The translations under genes and the position numbers were made by a program. A stretch of 7,975 nucleotides of DNA from positions 1 through 7,975 of the forward strand of contig DATJPD010000084.1 in the NCBI GenBank assembly GCA_035506575.1. The letters run 5' to 3'. The stretch comes from DATJPD01 sp035506575. GTDB taxonomy: Bacteria > Pseudomonadota > Alphaproteobacteria > CACIAM-22H2. Below the pieces are notes generated by a model that saw nothing but the letters and a program-made list of their open reading frames with translations, was not told where the DNA came from and did no database searches. Of the stretch, positions 1 through 6,443 are shown piece after piece; positions within the stretch are counted from its first letter, which is position 1, and each line of letters starts with the position of its first letter.

Positions 1-65
1 TCGGCCGCTCGGTCGCCACCTTCATCGGCGACGTCGAGCGCCGCAATGCCAGAAGCGCAGCCTAG
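1..65 (+). CDS. C-terminal tail of an upstream gene (partial, unidentified)
   Basis: Reading in the third frame gives about 20 codons ending GDVERRNARSAA and a TAG stop at 63-65; the start lies outside the window. The tail is too short to identify. The reading is supported by its position: the stop codon sits inside the AGGAGGG ribosome binding site of the next gene (64-70), an arrangement typical of two genes translated from one message. The other two frames are also open over this short stretch, so the call rests on context rather than on the peptide. Confidence 0.45.
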   Translation, partial: GRSVATFIGDVERRNARSAA

Positions 66-70
66 GAGGG
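64..70 (+). promoter_or_regulatory. Ribosome binding site of the YCII-domain gene
   Basis: AGGAGGG lies 10 nt before the TTG at 81. This strong match to the anti-Shine-Dalgarno sequence decides in favour of the TTG start, since no ATG or GTG is available near it. It overlaps the TAG stop of the upstream gene, so the two genes are probably translationally coupled. Confidence 0.7.
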
Positions 71-80
71 AAGTACTGCG

Positions 81-383
81 TTGAAGCACTTCGTTCTCGA
101 GGGCGAATACCTCGTGCCGTTCGAGGAGATCGCTCCCTTGATCCCGCAGCATCGGGCGTTTCTGCAGAAGGGCTACGAGGCAGGACACTTCCTGTGCTCG
201 GGGCCGCAGATCCCGGCCCGCGGCGGCTTCCTGCTGGCGCGCGCGGCCTCGCGCGAGAAGCTCGACGAGCTGCTGGCCGAAGAGCCGTTCACGAAAGCAC
301 GGAAGATGCGCTTTGTTCGGATCACCGAGTTCAATCCGGTCCAGCACCAGCCGATGCTGAAGGATTGGTTCGGCAAGCCCTGA
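81..383 (+). CDS. YCII-domain (YciI-like) small protein
   Basis: A 100-residue protein of the YCII-related ferredoxin-like fold family, whose members are usually about 90-100 residues, so it appears complete. The features that fit are an early beta strand (KHFVLEGEYLVP), the helix with a conserved histidine (PQHRAFLQKGYEAGHF, His24), the SGP turn at 40-42, the GGFLLARAAS strand and turn, and the EEPF motif at 67-70 where most relatives have DPF. The family includes small enzymes or binding proteins with a His/Asp-type pocket; the substrate is mostly unknown, and the chloromuconolactone dehalogenase relatives are a minority. Here the DPF aspartate is replaced by glutamate. The start is TTG, backed by the strong ribosome binding site 10 nt upstream. 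It is the second gene of a plus-strand unit and converges on the DUF1499 gene across a palindromic repeat. The family call is good; the function is unknown. Confidence 0.85.
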   Translation: MKHFVLEGEYLVPFEEIAPLIPQHRAFLQKGYEAGHFLCSGPQIPARGGFLLARAASREKLDELLAEEPFTKARKMRFVRITEFNPVQHQPMLKDWFGKP

Positions 384-403
384 CGGGCCAACGGCGTATT
401 TTC

Positions 404-506
404 CGTCATGCCCGGACTTGTTCCGGGCATCCACGTCGGGCCGAACATGTCGGTGGTGACGGGTTGCGCAACGACGTGGATGGCCGGGATAAACCCGGCC
501 ATGACG
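404..506. repeat. REP-like palindrome doublet in inverted orientation
   Basis: Two 35-nt units, 404-438 and 472-506, face each other across a 33-nt spacer; the second, reverse complemented, matches the first at 29 of 35 positions. Each unit is itself a hairpin: TGCCCGGA with TTCCGGGCA in the left unit, and TGGCCGGG with CCCGGCCA in the right. Two of the differences (C to G and G to C at unit positions 8 and 24) fall on paired bases and preserve the stem. The ends CGTCATG and CATCCACGTCG are shared. Elements with this CGTCATGsCCGG pattern are common between genes in Bradyrhizobium-like alphaproteobacteria. It lies between convergent genes and could end transcription from either side. Confidence 0.85.
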
Positions 507-521
507 AGTGAGGCGGCGCCG

Positions 522-1286
522 TCAGCTCGCCTTCAGCGTCTGTATGTACGCGCGCACCCGCGCCGCGTTCACGCCGAAATCGTTGCGCCCGTGGCGCGAG
601 TGCGAGCGGACGTCGACCCGGCTGCCATCCTCGTCCTTGGCGACGCGGATCACGACGTCGTCGGTGAAGTGCATCCAGCGGGTACTCTGGCTCGCCTCGA
701 TCATGCCGGTGGCGGGATCGGCCGTGACGATCGTCCATCCGGTCATGGACTTTGCCGCCGCAAGCGCCTTCGCGAAGGCGTCCACGGGCTGGAGCGGCAG
801 GATCACGGCCGCGATATCCGGATACGCCTGCCGCTGCTGTGCGGCCATCTTGGGGTCGTAGGTGACCGGGATCGAATCCTCGGCCTTGCGCGCCGCGAGC
901 ACCGCCGAGAAGGCCGGCGGGTTGCTGGTGTCGGTCGTGATGTCGTTGTTCGGCACGCTCGTGCGGGCGCTGTTCCAATAGAGCGGCACGGCGGCGACGC
1001 CGGCTCCCACCACGAGCCCGGCCGCCGCCAGGGCAAGGCCGCGGCGGCCCAAGGCGCCCCGGCCGAAGACCAGCGCCAGTGCTGAGATGATGCCGCCGGC
1101 AATCGCCGCGTAGGCGGCGTAGGGGAGGAGCGTCTGCAGGGAGACGCTGTAGGTCCACAGGCCGGCGCGCCAGCCGAACGGGACGGCCGCCAGCAGGACG
1201 AGCGCCGCCACCGCCAGGCCGAAGCCCACGAGGGGCGCGCTCGTGAACAAGGAACGCGGACGCGACGACGTCGTGGAACCGCTCAT
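522..1286 (-). CDS. DUF1499 family membrane-anchored protein
   Basis: This 254-residue protein has three predicted membrane segments (about 18-37, 52-74 and 83-103) followed by a soluble DUF1499 domain (about 110-252). Motifs supporting the family are DITTDTSNPPAF at 115-126, AYPDI at 154-158, the aromatic MTGWTIV, STRWMHFTDDVVIRV near 201-215, and SRVDVRSHSRHGRNDFG followed by NAARVRAYI at the end. DUF1499 proteins are widespread in proteobacteria and have no established function; a lipid- or envelope-related role is sometimes assumed. The soluble domain should sit on one face of the inner membrane. The ATG start has a clean AGGAGG at 1292-1297, 5 nt upstream. It is the last gene of the cupin-hydrolase cluster, 37 nt after the hydrolase stop. 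Family call firm, role unknown. Confidence 0.9.
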   Translation of the reverse strand: MSGSTTSSRPRSLFTSAPLVGFGLAVAALVLLAAVPFGWRAGLWTYSVSLQTLLPYAAYAAIAGGIISALALVFGRGALGRRGLALAAAGLVVGAGVAAVPLYWNSARTSVPNNDITTDTSNPPAFSAVLAARKAEDSIPVTYDPKMAAQQRQAYPDIAAVILPLQPVDAFAKALAAAKSMTGWTIVTADPATGMIEASQSTRWMHFTDDVVIRVAKDEDGSRVDVRSHSRHGRNDFGVNAARVRAYIQTLKAS

Positions 1287-1323
1287 GCCTGCCTCCTGGG
1301 GCGCGCGACCCGGTCGGGGGCGC

Positions 1324-2544
1324 CTATTGTGCCGTGGCCATCACCTGGTTCAGCCACGGGACGATCACCTGGCGGTGGATCTTGTCCTCCGACATGTCCG
1401 CCGACCGGCCGACATGGCCGCCGGTCGGGTTCACCCAGGCGAACTTCGGGGTGCCGGTGCGCAGGAGAAGGTACAGGTCGTCGATCGGCACCTGCGAGTC
1501 CTTCTCGCCGTTCACCGCCAGCACCGCGGTCGACGGCTGGCTGAGCAGCCCGCGCGCCTGGAGCGACATCTTCGGCATGCCGGCGAGGAACGCCTCTTCG
1601 CTGGGGAAGCCCCAGATCGCGATGCGCGCCTCCTTGAGCCCGAACAGGTACTCGCGCGTGGCGAACGATTTGCGCTGCCAGTCGGCCTGGAAATATCCGT
1701 GCACCGGGCCGCCCCACACGATGGCGGCGCGCAGCCGCGGCCGCTCGACATAGGAGAGCAGCGCCGACCAGTAGCCGCCGGCGCTGACGCCCTGGACCGC
1801 GATCCGCTGGCCGTCGACGTCGGAGCGCGTGCGCAGGTAGTCGATCACCTTCGCGAACACCCGCTCGCCGCCGATCTCGGCCTTGACCGGAGATTCGCCC
1901 GTCCCCGGCATGTCGATCGCGAACTCGCCGAGGCCGCCTTCGAGGAAGGTGGCGCCGAAATGCTGGACCGCGAATTCCTTGTATTCGTCGAGCCCGCCGA
2001 TCGAGATCACGACCGGTGCGGGCCGCGGCGCCCCAGGGCTATGGGAGGGGGGCAGCTGCATCAGGCCCACGATCTTGGAGGTCTCGAACGGGATCTCGAC
2101 CACCTCGAGCGGCGGGTCCATCAGCGCCCCGTAGTGGCGGAACGCGTCGGCCGATTTCGGATAGGCGGCGCGCTTGCCCGGCGTGTTCTGCACCGGCCAG
2201 CCGGCGAACATGAAGTCGATCCACGCCTGGTGCCAGTCCTCGCGCGCCGTCGCCTTGTCGTTGTTGGTCTCGGCCGCCTTGGCGCGGTCGGCGTAGCGCT
2301 GGCCCATCGCACTCCATGCGGCAGCCCATTCGTCGCGGTCGGTCGAGTGCAGGCTTGCCAGCACCTCGCGTGCGTCCTGCGGGTGGATGCCCTGGATCGG
2401 GTAGATGTTGTGATCGGCGCGTCCCTGGACGTCGGCGCGCAGCGCCTCGAGCTGCTGCGCCGGCGTCGGCTCGGATTGCGCCAGTGCGACCGGGGACCAG
2501 CCGATGAAAAGGGCCACGGCCGTGCACCACAGGGCTGATCTCAT
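1324..2544 (-). CDS. Secreted alpha/beta hydrolase, FrsA/DHPON hydrolase-like
   Basis: With the ATG at 2544 the protein is 406 residues. It begins with a signal peptide (MRSALWCTAVALFIG, cleavage probably after ALA in VALAQS), so it should act in the periplasm or outside. A helical region (about 30-150) precedes the alpha/beta hydrolase core, the arrangement seen in FrsA/DUF1100 and 2,6-dihydroxypseudooxynicotine hydrolase relatives. The catalytic triad is readable: nucleophile Ser254 in GVSAGG, acid Asp349 in NGEKDSQVP and His377 in PTGGHVG; VISIGGLDEY (about 179-188) is the probable oxyanion-hole region. A TTG six bases upstream (2550) would also be in frame, but GGGAGGAA at 2551-2558 is well spaced only for the ATG. 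The gene follows the cupin by 15 nt. The substrate, an ester or a C-C bond, cannot be told from sequence. Confidence 0.9.
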   Translation of the reverse strand: MRSALWCTAVALFIGWSPVALAQSEPTPAQQLEALRADVQGRADHNIYPIQGIHPQDAREVLASLHSTDRDEWAAAWSAMGQRYADRAKAAETNNDKATAREDWHQAWIDFMFAGWPVQNTPGKRAAYPKSADAFRHYGALMDPPLEVVEIPFETSKIVGLMQLPPSHSPGAPRPAPVVISIGGLDEYKEFAVQHFGATFLEGGLGEFAIDMPGTGESPVKAEIGGERVFAKVIDYLRTRSDVDGQRIAVQGVSAGGYWSALLSYVERPRLRAAIVWGGPVHGYFQADWQRKSFATREYLFGLKEARIAIWGFPSEEAFLAGMPKMSLQARGLLSQPSTAVLAVNGEKDSQVPIDDLYLLLRTGTPKFAWVNPTGGHVGRSADMSEDKIHRQVIVPWLNQVMATAQ

Positions 2545-2550
2545 GTCCAA

Positions 2551-2558
2551 TTCCTCCC
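2551..2558 (-). promoter_or_regulatory. Ribosome binding site deciding the hydrolase start
   Basis: GGGAGGAA on the minus strand ends 6 nt before the ATG at 2544, with its GGAGG core 8 nt away. It would leave too little spacing for the alternative TTG at 2550. It lies directly after the TAA stop of the cupin gene (2560-2562), which suggests the two genes are co-translated from one message. Confidence 0.65.
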
Positions 2559-2559
2559 G

Positions 2560-2907
2560 CTAAGCGTCTTTGGTTGCGCCGACTGGATGGAAGTCATACG
2601 TGCCGACGCCCTGCAGCACGCCGAACTTGCAGGGACCGTTGTTCTTCCCGGTGACGCGGTGCGCCCGCTTGGCCGACACGATGCATGTCTCGCCCGCCGC
2701 GAGCTCGAACACCTCGCGCGGCGCGCGGGTCTCGATCACCATCGGCCCTTGCAGGCAGAAGAAGCGGTCGCTGACGTTGCTGTGCCAGTGCCACGGCACT
2801 TCCTGGCCGGGGCCCAGGGTGATGGCGACCATCCGAAGCTCAGGCGTTTCGGCAAAGACCTCGTAGTCCACGACAGCATAGTCTCGCGGACGTCCGGCGG
2901 AGGTCAT
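2560..2907 (-). CDS. Small single-domain cupin protein
   Basis: A 115-residue protein that is essentially one cupin barrel. Motif 1 is clear: Gly34, then His40 and His42 in PWHWHS, and Gly54 in CLQG, with the spacing expected of the family. The usual glutamate is replaced by Asp47. Motif 2 is degenerate but keeps His83 in KRAHRVTG; the normal proline and glycine are absent and the terminal asparagine is a glycine. The three histidines plus Asp47 could still hold a metal. Small cupins act as metal-dependent dioxygenases, isomerases or ligand-binding proteins, and no specific activity is indicated here. There is no signal peptide, so it is cytoplasmic, unlike the next gene's product. The ATG start has a modest GGGAG at 2917-2921. 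First gene of a three-gene cluster. Confidence 0.88.
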   Translation of the reverse strand: MTSAGRPRDYAVVDYEVFAETPELRMVAITLGPGQEVPWHWHSNVSDRFFCLQGPMVIETRAPREVFELAAGETCIVSAKRAHRVTGKNNGPCKFGVLQGVGTYDFHPVGATKDA

Positions 2908-2921
2908 GTCAGGGCGCTCCC

Positions 2922-2945
2922 GATGGGTTTGTTATTGCGCCCATC
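2922..2945. promoter_or_regulatory. Inverted repeat upstream of the cupin gene, possible operator
   Basis: GATGGG at 2922-2927 and CCCATC at 2940-2945 form a perfect 6-bp inverted repeat with a 12-nt AT-richer spacer, starting 15 nt before the cupin ATG. The position, just ahead of the first gene of the cluster, suits a repressor site or a leader hairpin. Six-base repeats of this kind arise by chance fairly often, so the support is weak. Confidence 0.25.
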
Positions 2946-2961
2946 AAAGCACGTCCGCGGT

Positions 2962-2977
2962 CCCCGCGAAAGCGGGG
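2962..2977. repeat. GAAA-loop palindrome CCCCGC-GAAA-GCGGGG
   Basis: A perfect 6-bp GC stem closed by a GAAA (GNRA-type) tetraloop on the plus strand. This exact palindrome is a familiar dispersed intergenic element in alphaproteobacterial genomes. It lies between the histidine kinase stop and the cupin start; there is no U-tract on the minus-strand transcript, so it is not a clear intrinsic terminator, though it may protect a transcript end. Confidence 0.7.
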
Positions 2978-2985
2978 CCAGGAAA

Positions 2986-3065
2986 TTCAACCACAGAGAC
3001 ACAGAGGCCACGGAGATCAGAAGGGAATCTTCTCTTCTCCGTGTTCTCTGTGTCTCCATGGTGAA
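2986..3065. repeat. Long imperfect hairpin, 'NHRDTEATE'-type dispersed repeat
   Basis: The arms 2986-3016 and 3036-3065 are inverted copies with one bulge and a few mismatches; they contain the perfect cores GAGACACAGAG and CACGGAGA. AGAAG/CTTCT (3019-3023 and 3029-3033) extends pairing into the loop. The plus strand reads CCACAGAGACACAGAGGCCA, which in one frame gives NHRDTEATE, a peptide that turns up in spurious ORFs of many unrelated bacterial genomes. It is a known kind of intergenic repeat rather than a gene. It lies 13 nt past the kinase stop and could shape that transcript's end. Confidence 0.8.
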
Positions 3066-3078
3066 TAGTCCTCCCGCC

Positions 3079-4269
<1,191 letters not shown>

Positions 4270-4320
4270 CGCGGCGGTTGTCGACCTTCTGTCGATAGGG
4301 CGCTGCAATCGATGGGCGAA

Positions 4321-4326
4321 ATTATA
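4321..4326 (-). promoter_or_regulatory. Candidate -10 box (TATAAT) of the histidine kinase gene
   Basis: The minus strand reads TATAAT, a perfect consensus -10 in an otherwise GC-rich gap, placing transcription start near 4313-4315 and leaving a leader of about 45 nt before the ATG at 4269. The -35 position (about 4344-4349) reads TGGCGT, a poor match to TTGACA, so an activator or an alternative sigma factor may be needed. If the box is real, the longer GTG start at 4350 is ruled out. Confidence 0.4.
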
Positions 4327-4331
4327 CCGAA

Positions 4332-4349
4332 TGGCGTCTTTTGACGCCA
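4332..4349. promoter_or_regulatory. Perfect palindrome TGGCGTC-TTTT-GACGCCA at the kinase promoter
   Basis: Two 7-bp arms (4332-4338 and 4343-4349) match perfectly across a 4-nt spacer. The outer arm covers the expected -35 region of the TATAAT promoter just downstream on the minus strand, so the palindrome may be an operator. Alternatively it may be a hairpin or weak terminator belonging to the tauE transcript, which is read in the same direction; on the minus strand it is not followed by a run of T. Confidence 0.4.
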
Positions 4350-4428
4350 CGGCGGAATAATCGCCAAGTGCCTATGATCGTTGCCTCTTTTACAGGCGGA
4401 GTGGCGACATCATGAGCACCCGCCGGCC

Positions 4429-5175
4429 TCAGTGCAGGAGGCCGAACAGACCGACCGCGAGCAGGAGACCGAGCGCCACGCGGCGGTAGAACAGCTCGCT
4501 TGCTCCGTGGAAAAAGCGCACGCCCGCCCACGAGCCCGCGAGCATGAACGGAAACAGGATCACCGCGCGCAGCAACGCGACGGGGCCCGCCACCCCGCCT
4601 GCGAACATGATGCCCAGCAGCAGGATCTGCGTGGCGAAATAATAGGTGATGACGTTGGCGCGCACCGTGGTCGGCGAATCATCCGAAGACATGATGTAGA
4701 GGAGCACCGGCGGGCCGCCGACGCTGGTGGTGGCCATCATCGCTCCCGAGATCGTGCCGACCACCGCACTCGGCACCCACCCGCGCAGTCCCCGCCAGCG
4801 CCACCCGGTGAGCAGGATGAGGGCGAAGCCGGCGACGATCGCCGACACGAGCTTGGTGATGGCGACACGGTCGAGGCTGACCAGGAGCCACAGGCCGAGC
4901 GGCATGGCGAGGCAGGCGGCGACGGTCATGGGGGCGACGACCGACCAGTCGCAATGTCGCCGCGCCGCCGGGAAGAGGTGGAAGCTGATGGCGATCTCCA
5001 TCGCGACGATGGTCGCGATCATCTCGGCCGAGCCGAACAGGATCGCGAACAACGGCGCCATCAGCATCGCCGAGCCGAAACCGGCGAACCCGCGCAGCAG
5101 TCCCGCGACCAGCGCCGCCGCCATGGCGAGATAGATGTCGTTGCTGGTGAAGATCGAGGCGAGCTGGGGCGTCAC
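4429..5175 (-). CDS. TauE/SafE family membrane permease
   Basis: A 248-residue, strongly hydrophobic protein with about eight membrane segments, the usual length and layout of the TauE/SafE (DUF81) family of anion or sulfite/sulfonate exporters. The signature is the first glycine-rich repeat AGLLRGFAGFGSAMLMAPLF (24-43), matched in the second half by the region around VVGTISGAMMATTSVGGPPV. Members move sulfite, sulfoacetate or other organosulfur or organic anions; the substrate here is unknown because no sulfur gene is adjacent. The GTG at 5175 is the first start after an upstream in-frame stop only five codons away, and GAGGGGG at 5183-5189 serves as ribosome binding site. That site is contributed by the arm of the composite repeat that abuts the gene. 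The ATG at codon 18 would cut into the first membrane segment. Confidence 0.9.
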   Translation of the reverse strand: MTPQLASIFTSNDIYLAMAAALVAGLLRGFAGFGSAMLMAPLFAILFGSAEMIATIVAMEIAISFHLFPAARRHCDWSVVAPMTVAACLAMPLGLWLLVSLDRVAITKLVSAIVAGFALILLTGWRWRGLRGWVPSAVVGTISGAMMATTSVGGPPVLLYIMSSDDSPTTVRANVITYYFATQILLLGIMFAGGVAGPVALLRAVILFPFMLAGSWAGVRFFHGASELFYRRVALGLLLAVGLFGLLH

Positions 5176-5180
5176 GGTGC

Positions 5181-5346
5181 CACCCCCTCACCCCAGCCCT
5201 CTCCCACAAGGGGAGAGGGAGAAGAGAGGCGCGTTCCAAAGTCACCTCTCCCCTTGCGGGAGAGGTCGCGCCCAGTCTTTTCTTCGCGCCCGTCGGCGGC
5301 CTGAAGGCCGGCGACGCAGCGCAAGTCAGCGAGCGGGTGAGGGGTC
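5181..5346. repeat. Composite palindromic element with inverted ends (MITE-like)
   Basis: The ends carry a perfect 10-bp inverted repeat, CCCCTCACCC (5184-5193) and GGGTGAGGGG (5335-5344). Inside are three hairpins: CCCTCTCCC/GGGAGAGGG (5197-5205 and 5211-5219), ACCTCTCCC/GGGAGAGGT (5244-5252 and 5258-5266), and GTCGGCGGCC/GGCCGGCGAC (5292-5301 and 5306-5315, one mismatch). The first two are inverted relatives of each other. No coding potential is evident inside. CCTCACCCCAGCCCTCTCCC-type elements are widespread between genes in proteobacteria. It fills nearly all of the 191-bp gap between the Gfo/Idh/MocA stop and the tauE start and may attenuate transcription between them. Confidence 0.8.
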
Positions 5347-5366
5347 AATGGTTGAGCGAAAAGCGA

Positions 5367-6434
5367 TCAGCCCGCCGCGGCCGCCACGCGGTTGTCGCCC
5401 TTGCGCAGCGGCAGGTCGACCGGCTCGTTGCGCTCGGCCGAGATGTCGGCGGCGGTGTAGACCTCCATCACGAGACGTGCCTGCTCGGGCGTCACCAGCA
5501 CCGGCTTGTCGCGCGCCACGCAGTCGACGAAGTAGTTGGTCTCGGGCGCCATGGCCCCTGCGTAGACGTGGCCGACCGGCTCGCCCGGCATGGTCGACAT
5601 CGGGTACTGGATTCCCGGCGACTTCATCGACATCAGCTGCACGTCCTTGTGGCTGTCGTCGATGAGCAGGGCGCCCTCGGTGCCGATGAACTCGATCTGA
5701 GTCGTGCAGAAATTGGGGTAGCCGGGCGGGAGGATCCAGCCGGCGCCGATCGTCACCACCACGTCGTTGTCCATGGTGATCACGATCCAGCTCTGGTCCG
5801 GCGTGTTGTTCTTGTGCTTGTTCACCTTCGAGACCGATTGCGTGTAGACGCGCACCGGCTTGGCGGGCTCGAGGCACCACAGCACCCAGTCGATGTCGTG
5901 CGTCGCCTCCATCGCGGCAGGGGAGAGGCGGGTGCGCGTGTTGATCTTGTTGCCGAGGCTGCGGCTCAAATGCCGGCTGACCATCGCCGTCACCGGCTCG
6001 CCCAGGGTGCCGTCGGTGAGGCACTTCTTGATGTAGGCCTGCTTGGACGAGAAGCGCTGCGAGTAGCCGACGGTGAATTTGAGGTTGTTGCGCCGGGCGA
6101 TGGCGATCAGCTCGTCCGCCTCGCCGAGCTCCATCGCGATCGGCTTCTCGAGGAACACGTGCTTGCCCGCGAGCAGGCAGTCGCGCGCCATCGGATAATG
6201 CGTGGTCTCGGGTGTCGCCGAGATGTAGAGCGCGTCGATCTCCTTGATGTCGAGCAGTTCCTTCCACTCGGTCGTGGCCTTGATGGGCTTGGTCGCGGCC
6301 GCGATCTCGGCCAGGCGCTCGGGCTTGATCTCGGCCAGGTAGAGGCCCTTGACCAGCGGATTGGCGGCGCACGCATGGGCGCGGATGCCGCCGCACCAGC
6401 CGACCCCGATGATGCCGACGTTGATCTGACGCAT
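5367..6434 (-). CDS. Gfo/Idh/MocA family NAD(P)-dependent oxidoreductase
   Basis: A 355-residue protein of the usual family length. The N-terminal Rossmann fold has the dinucleotide-binding GIIGVGWCGGIRA (7-19) and ISATPETTHYPMA, followed by the family's hallmark EKP motif (Glu96-Lys97-Pro98 in FLEKPIAM), whose lysine is catalytic in relatives. The C-terminal alpha/beta domain contains EATHDIDWVLW (His179, Asp182), which corresponds to the conserved histidine/aspartate active-site motif. Such enzymes oxidise or reduce sugars, inositols or related polyols; nothing adjacent defines the substrate. It is cytoplasmic, with no signal peptide. The ATG start has AAGGA 7 nt upstream, next to the dcd stop; only 9 nt separate the two genes, so they share a message. 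The pairing with a nucleotide-metabolism gene gives no functional hint. Confidence 0.93.
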   Translation of the reverse strand: MRQINVGIIGVGWCGGIRAHACAANPLVKGLYLAEIKPERLAEIAAATKPIKATTEWKELLDIKEIDALYISATPETTHYPMARDCLLAGKHVFLEKPIAMELGEADELIAIARRNNLKFTVGYSQRFSSKQAYIKKCLTDGTLGEPVTAMVSRHLSRSLGNKINTRTRLSPAAMEATHDIDWVLWCLEPAKPVRVYTQSVSKVNKHKNNTPDQSWIVITMDNDVVVTIGAGWILPPGYPNFCTTQIEFIGTEGALLIDDSHKDVQLMSMKSPGIQYPMSTMPGEPVGHVYAGAMAPETNYFVDCVARDKPVLVTPEQARLVMEVYTAADISAERNEPVDLPLRKGDNRVAAAAG

Positions 6435-6443
6435 GGCGCTTCC

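Noticed and set aside
408..1085. Open plus-strand frame beginning MPGLVPGIHV, and its minus-strand counterpart beginning MAGFIPAIHV
   Set aside because: Both start inside the palindrome doublet; these peptides are a recurrent artefact of this repeat type, and the plus-strand frame runs antisense through the well-supported DUF1499 gene.
1243..2538. 431-codon plus-strand open frame
   Set aside because: It is antisense to the hydrolase, is rich in Arg, His and Gly as GC-rich shadow frames are, and shows no domain; the minus-strand gene has a full catalytic triad and signal peptide.
4270..4350. N-terminal extension of the kinase from a GTG at 4350
   Set aside because: There is no ribosome binding site, the added residues fit no domain, and a consensus -10 box and a palindrome lie inside this stretch.
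4384..4398. Possible terminator hairpin GCCT-CTTTTAC-AGGC after tauE
   Set aside because: The stem is only 4 bp and no U-tract follows on the minus strand.
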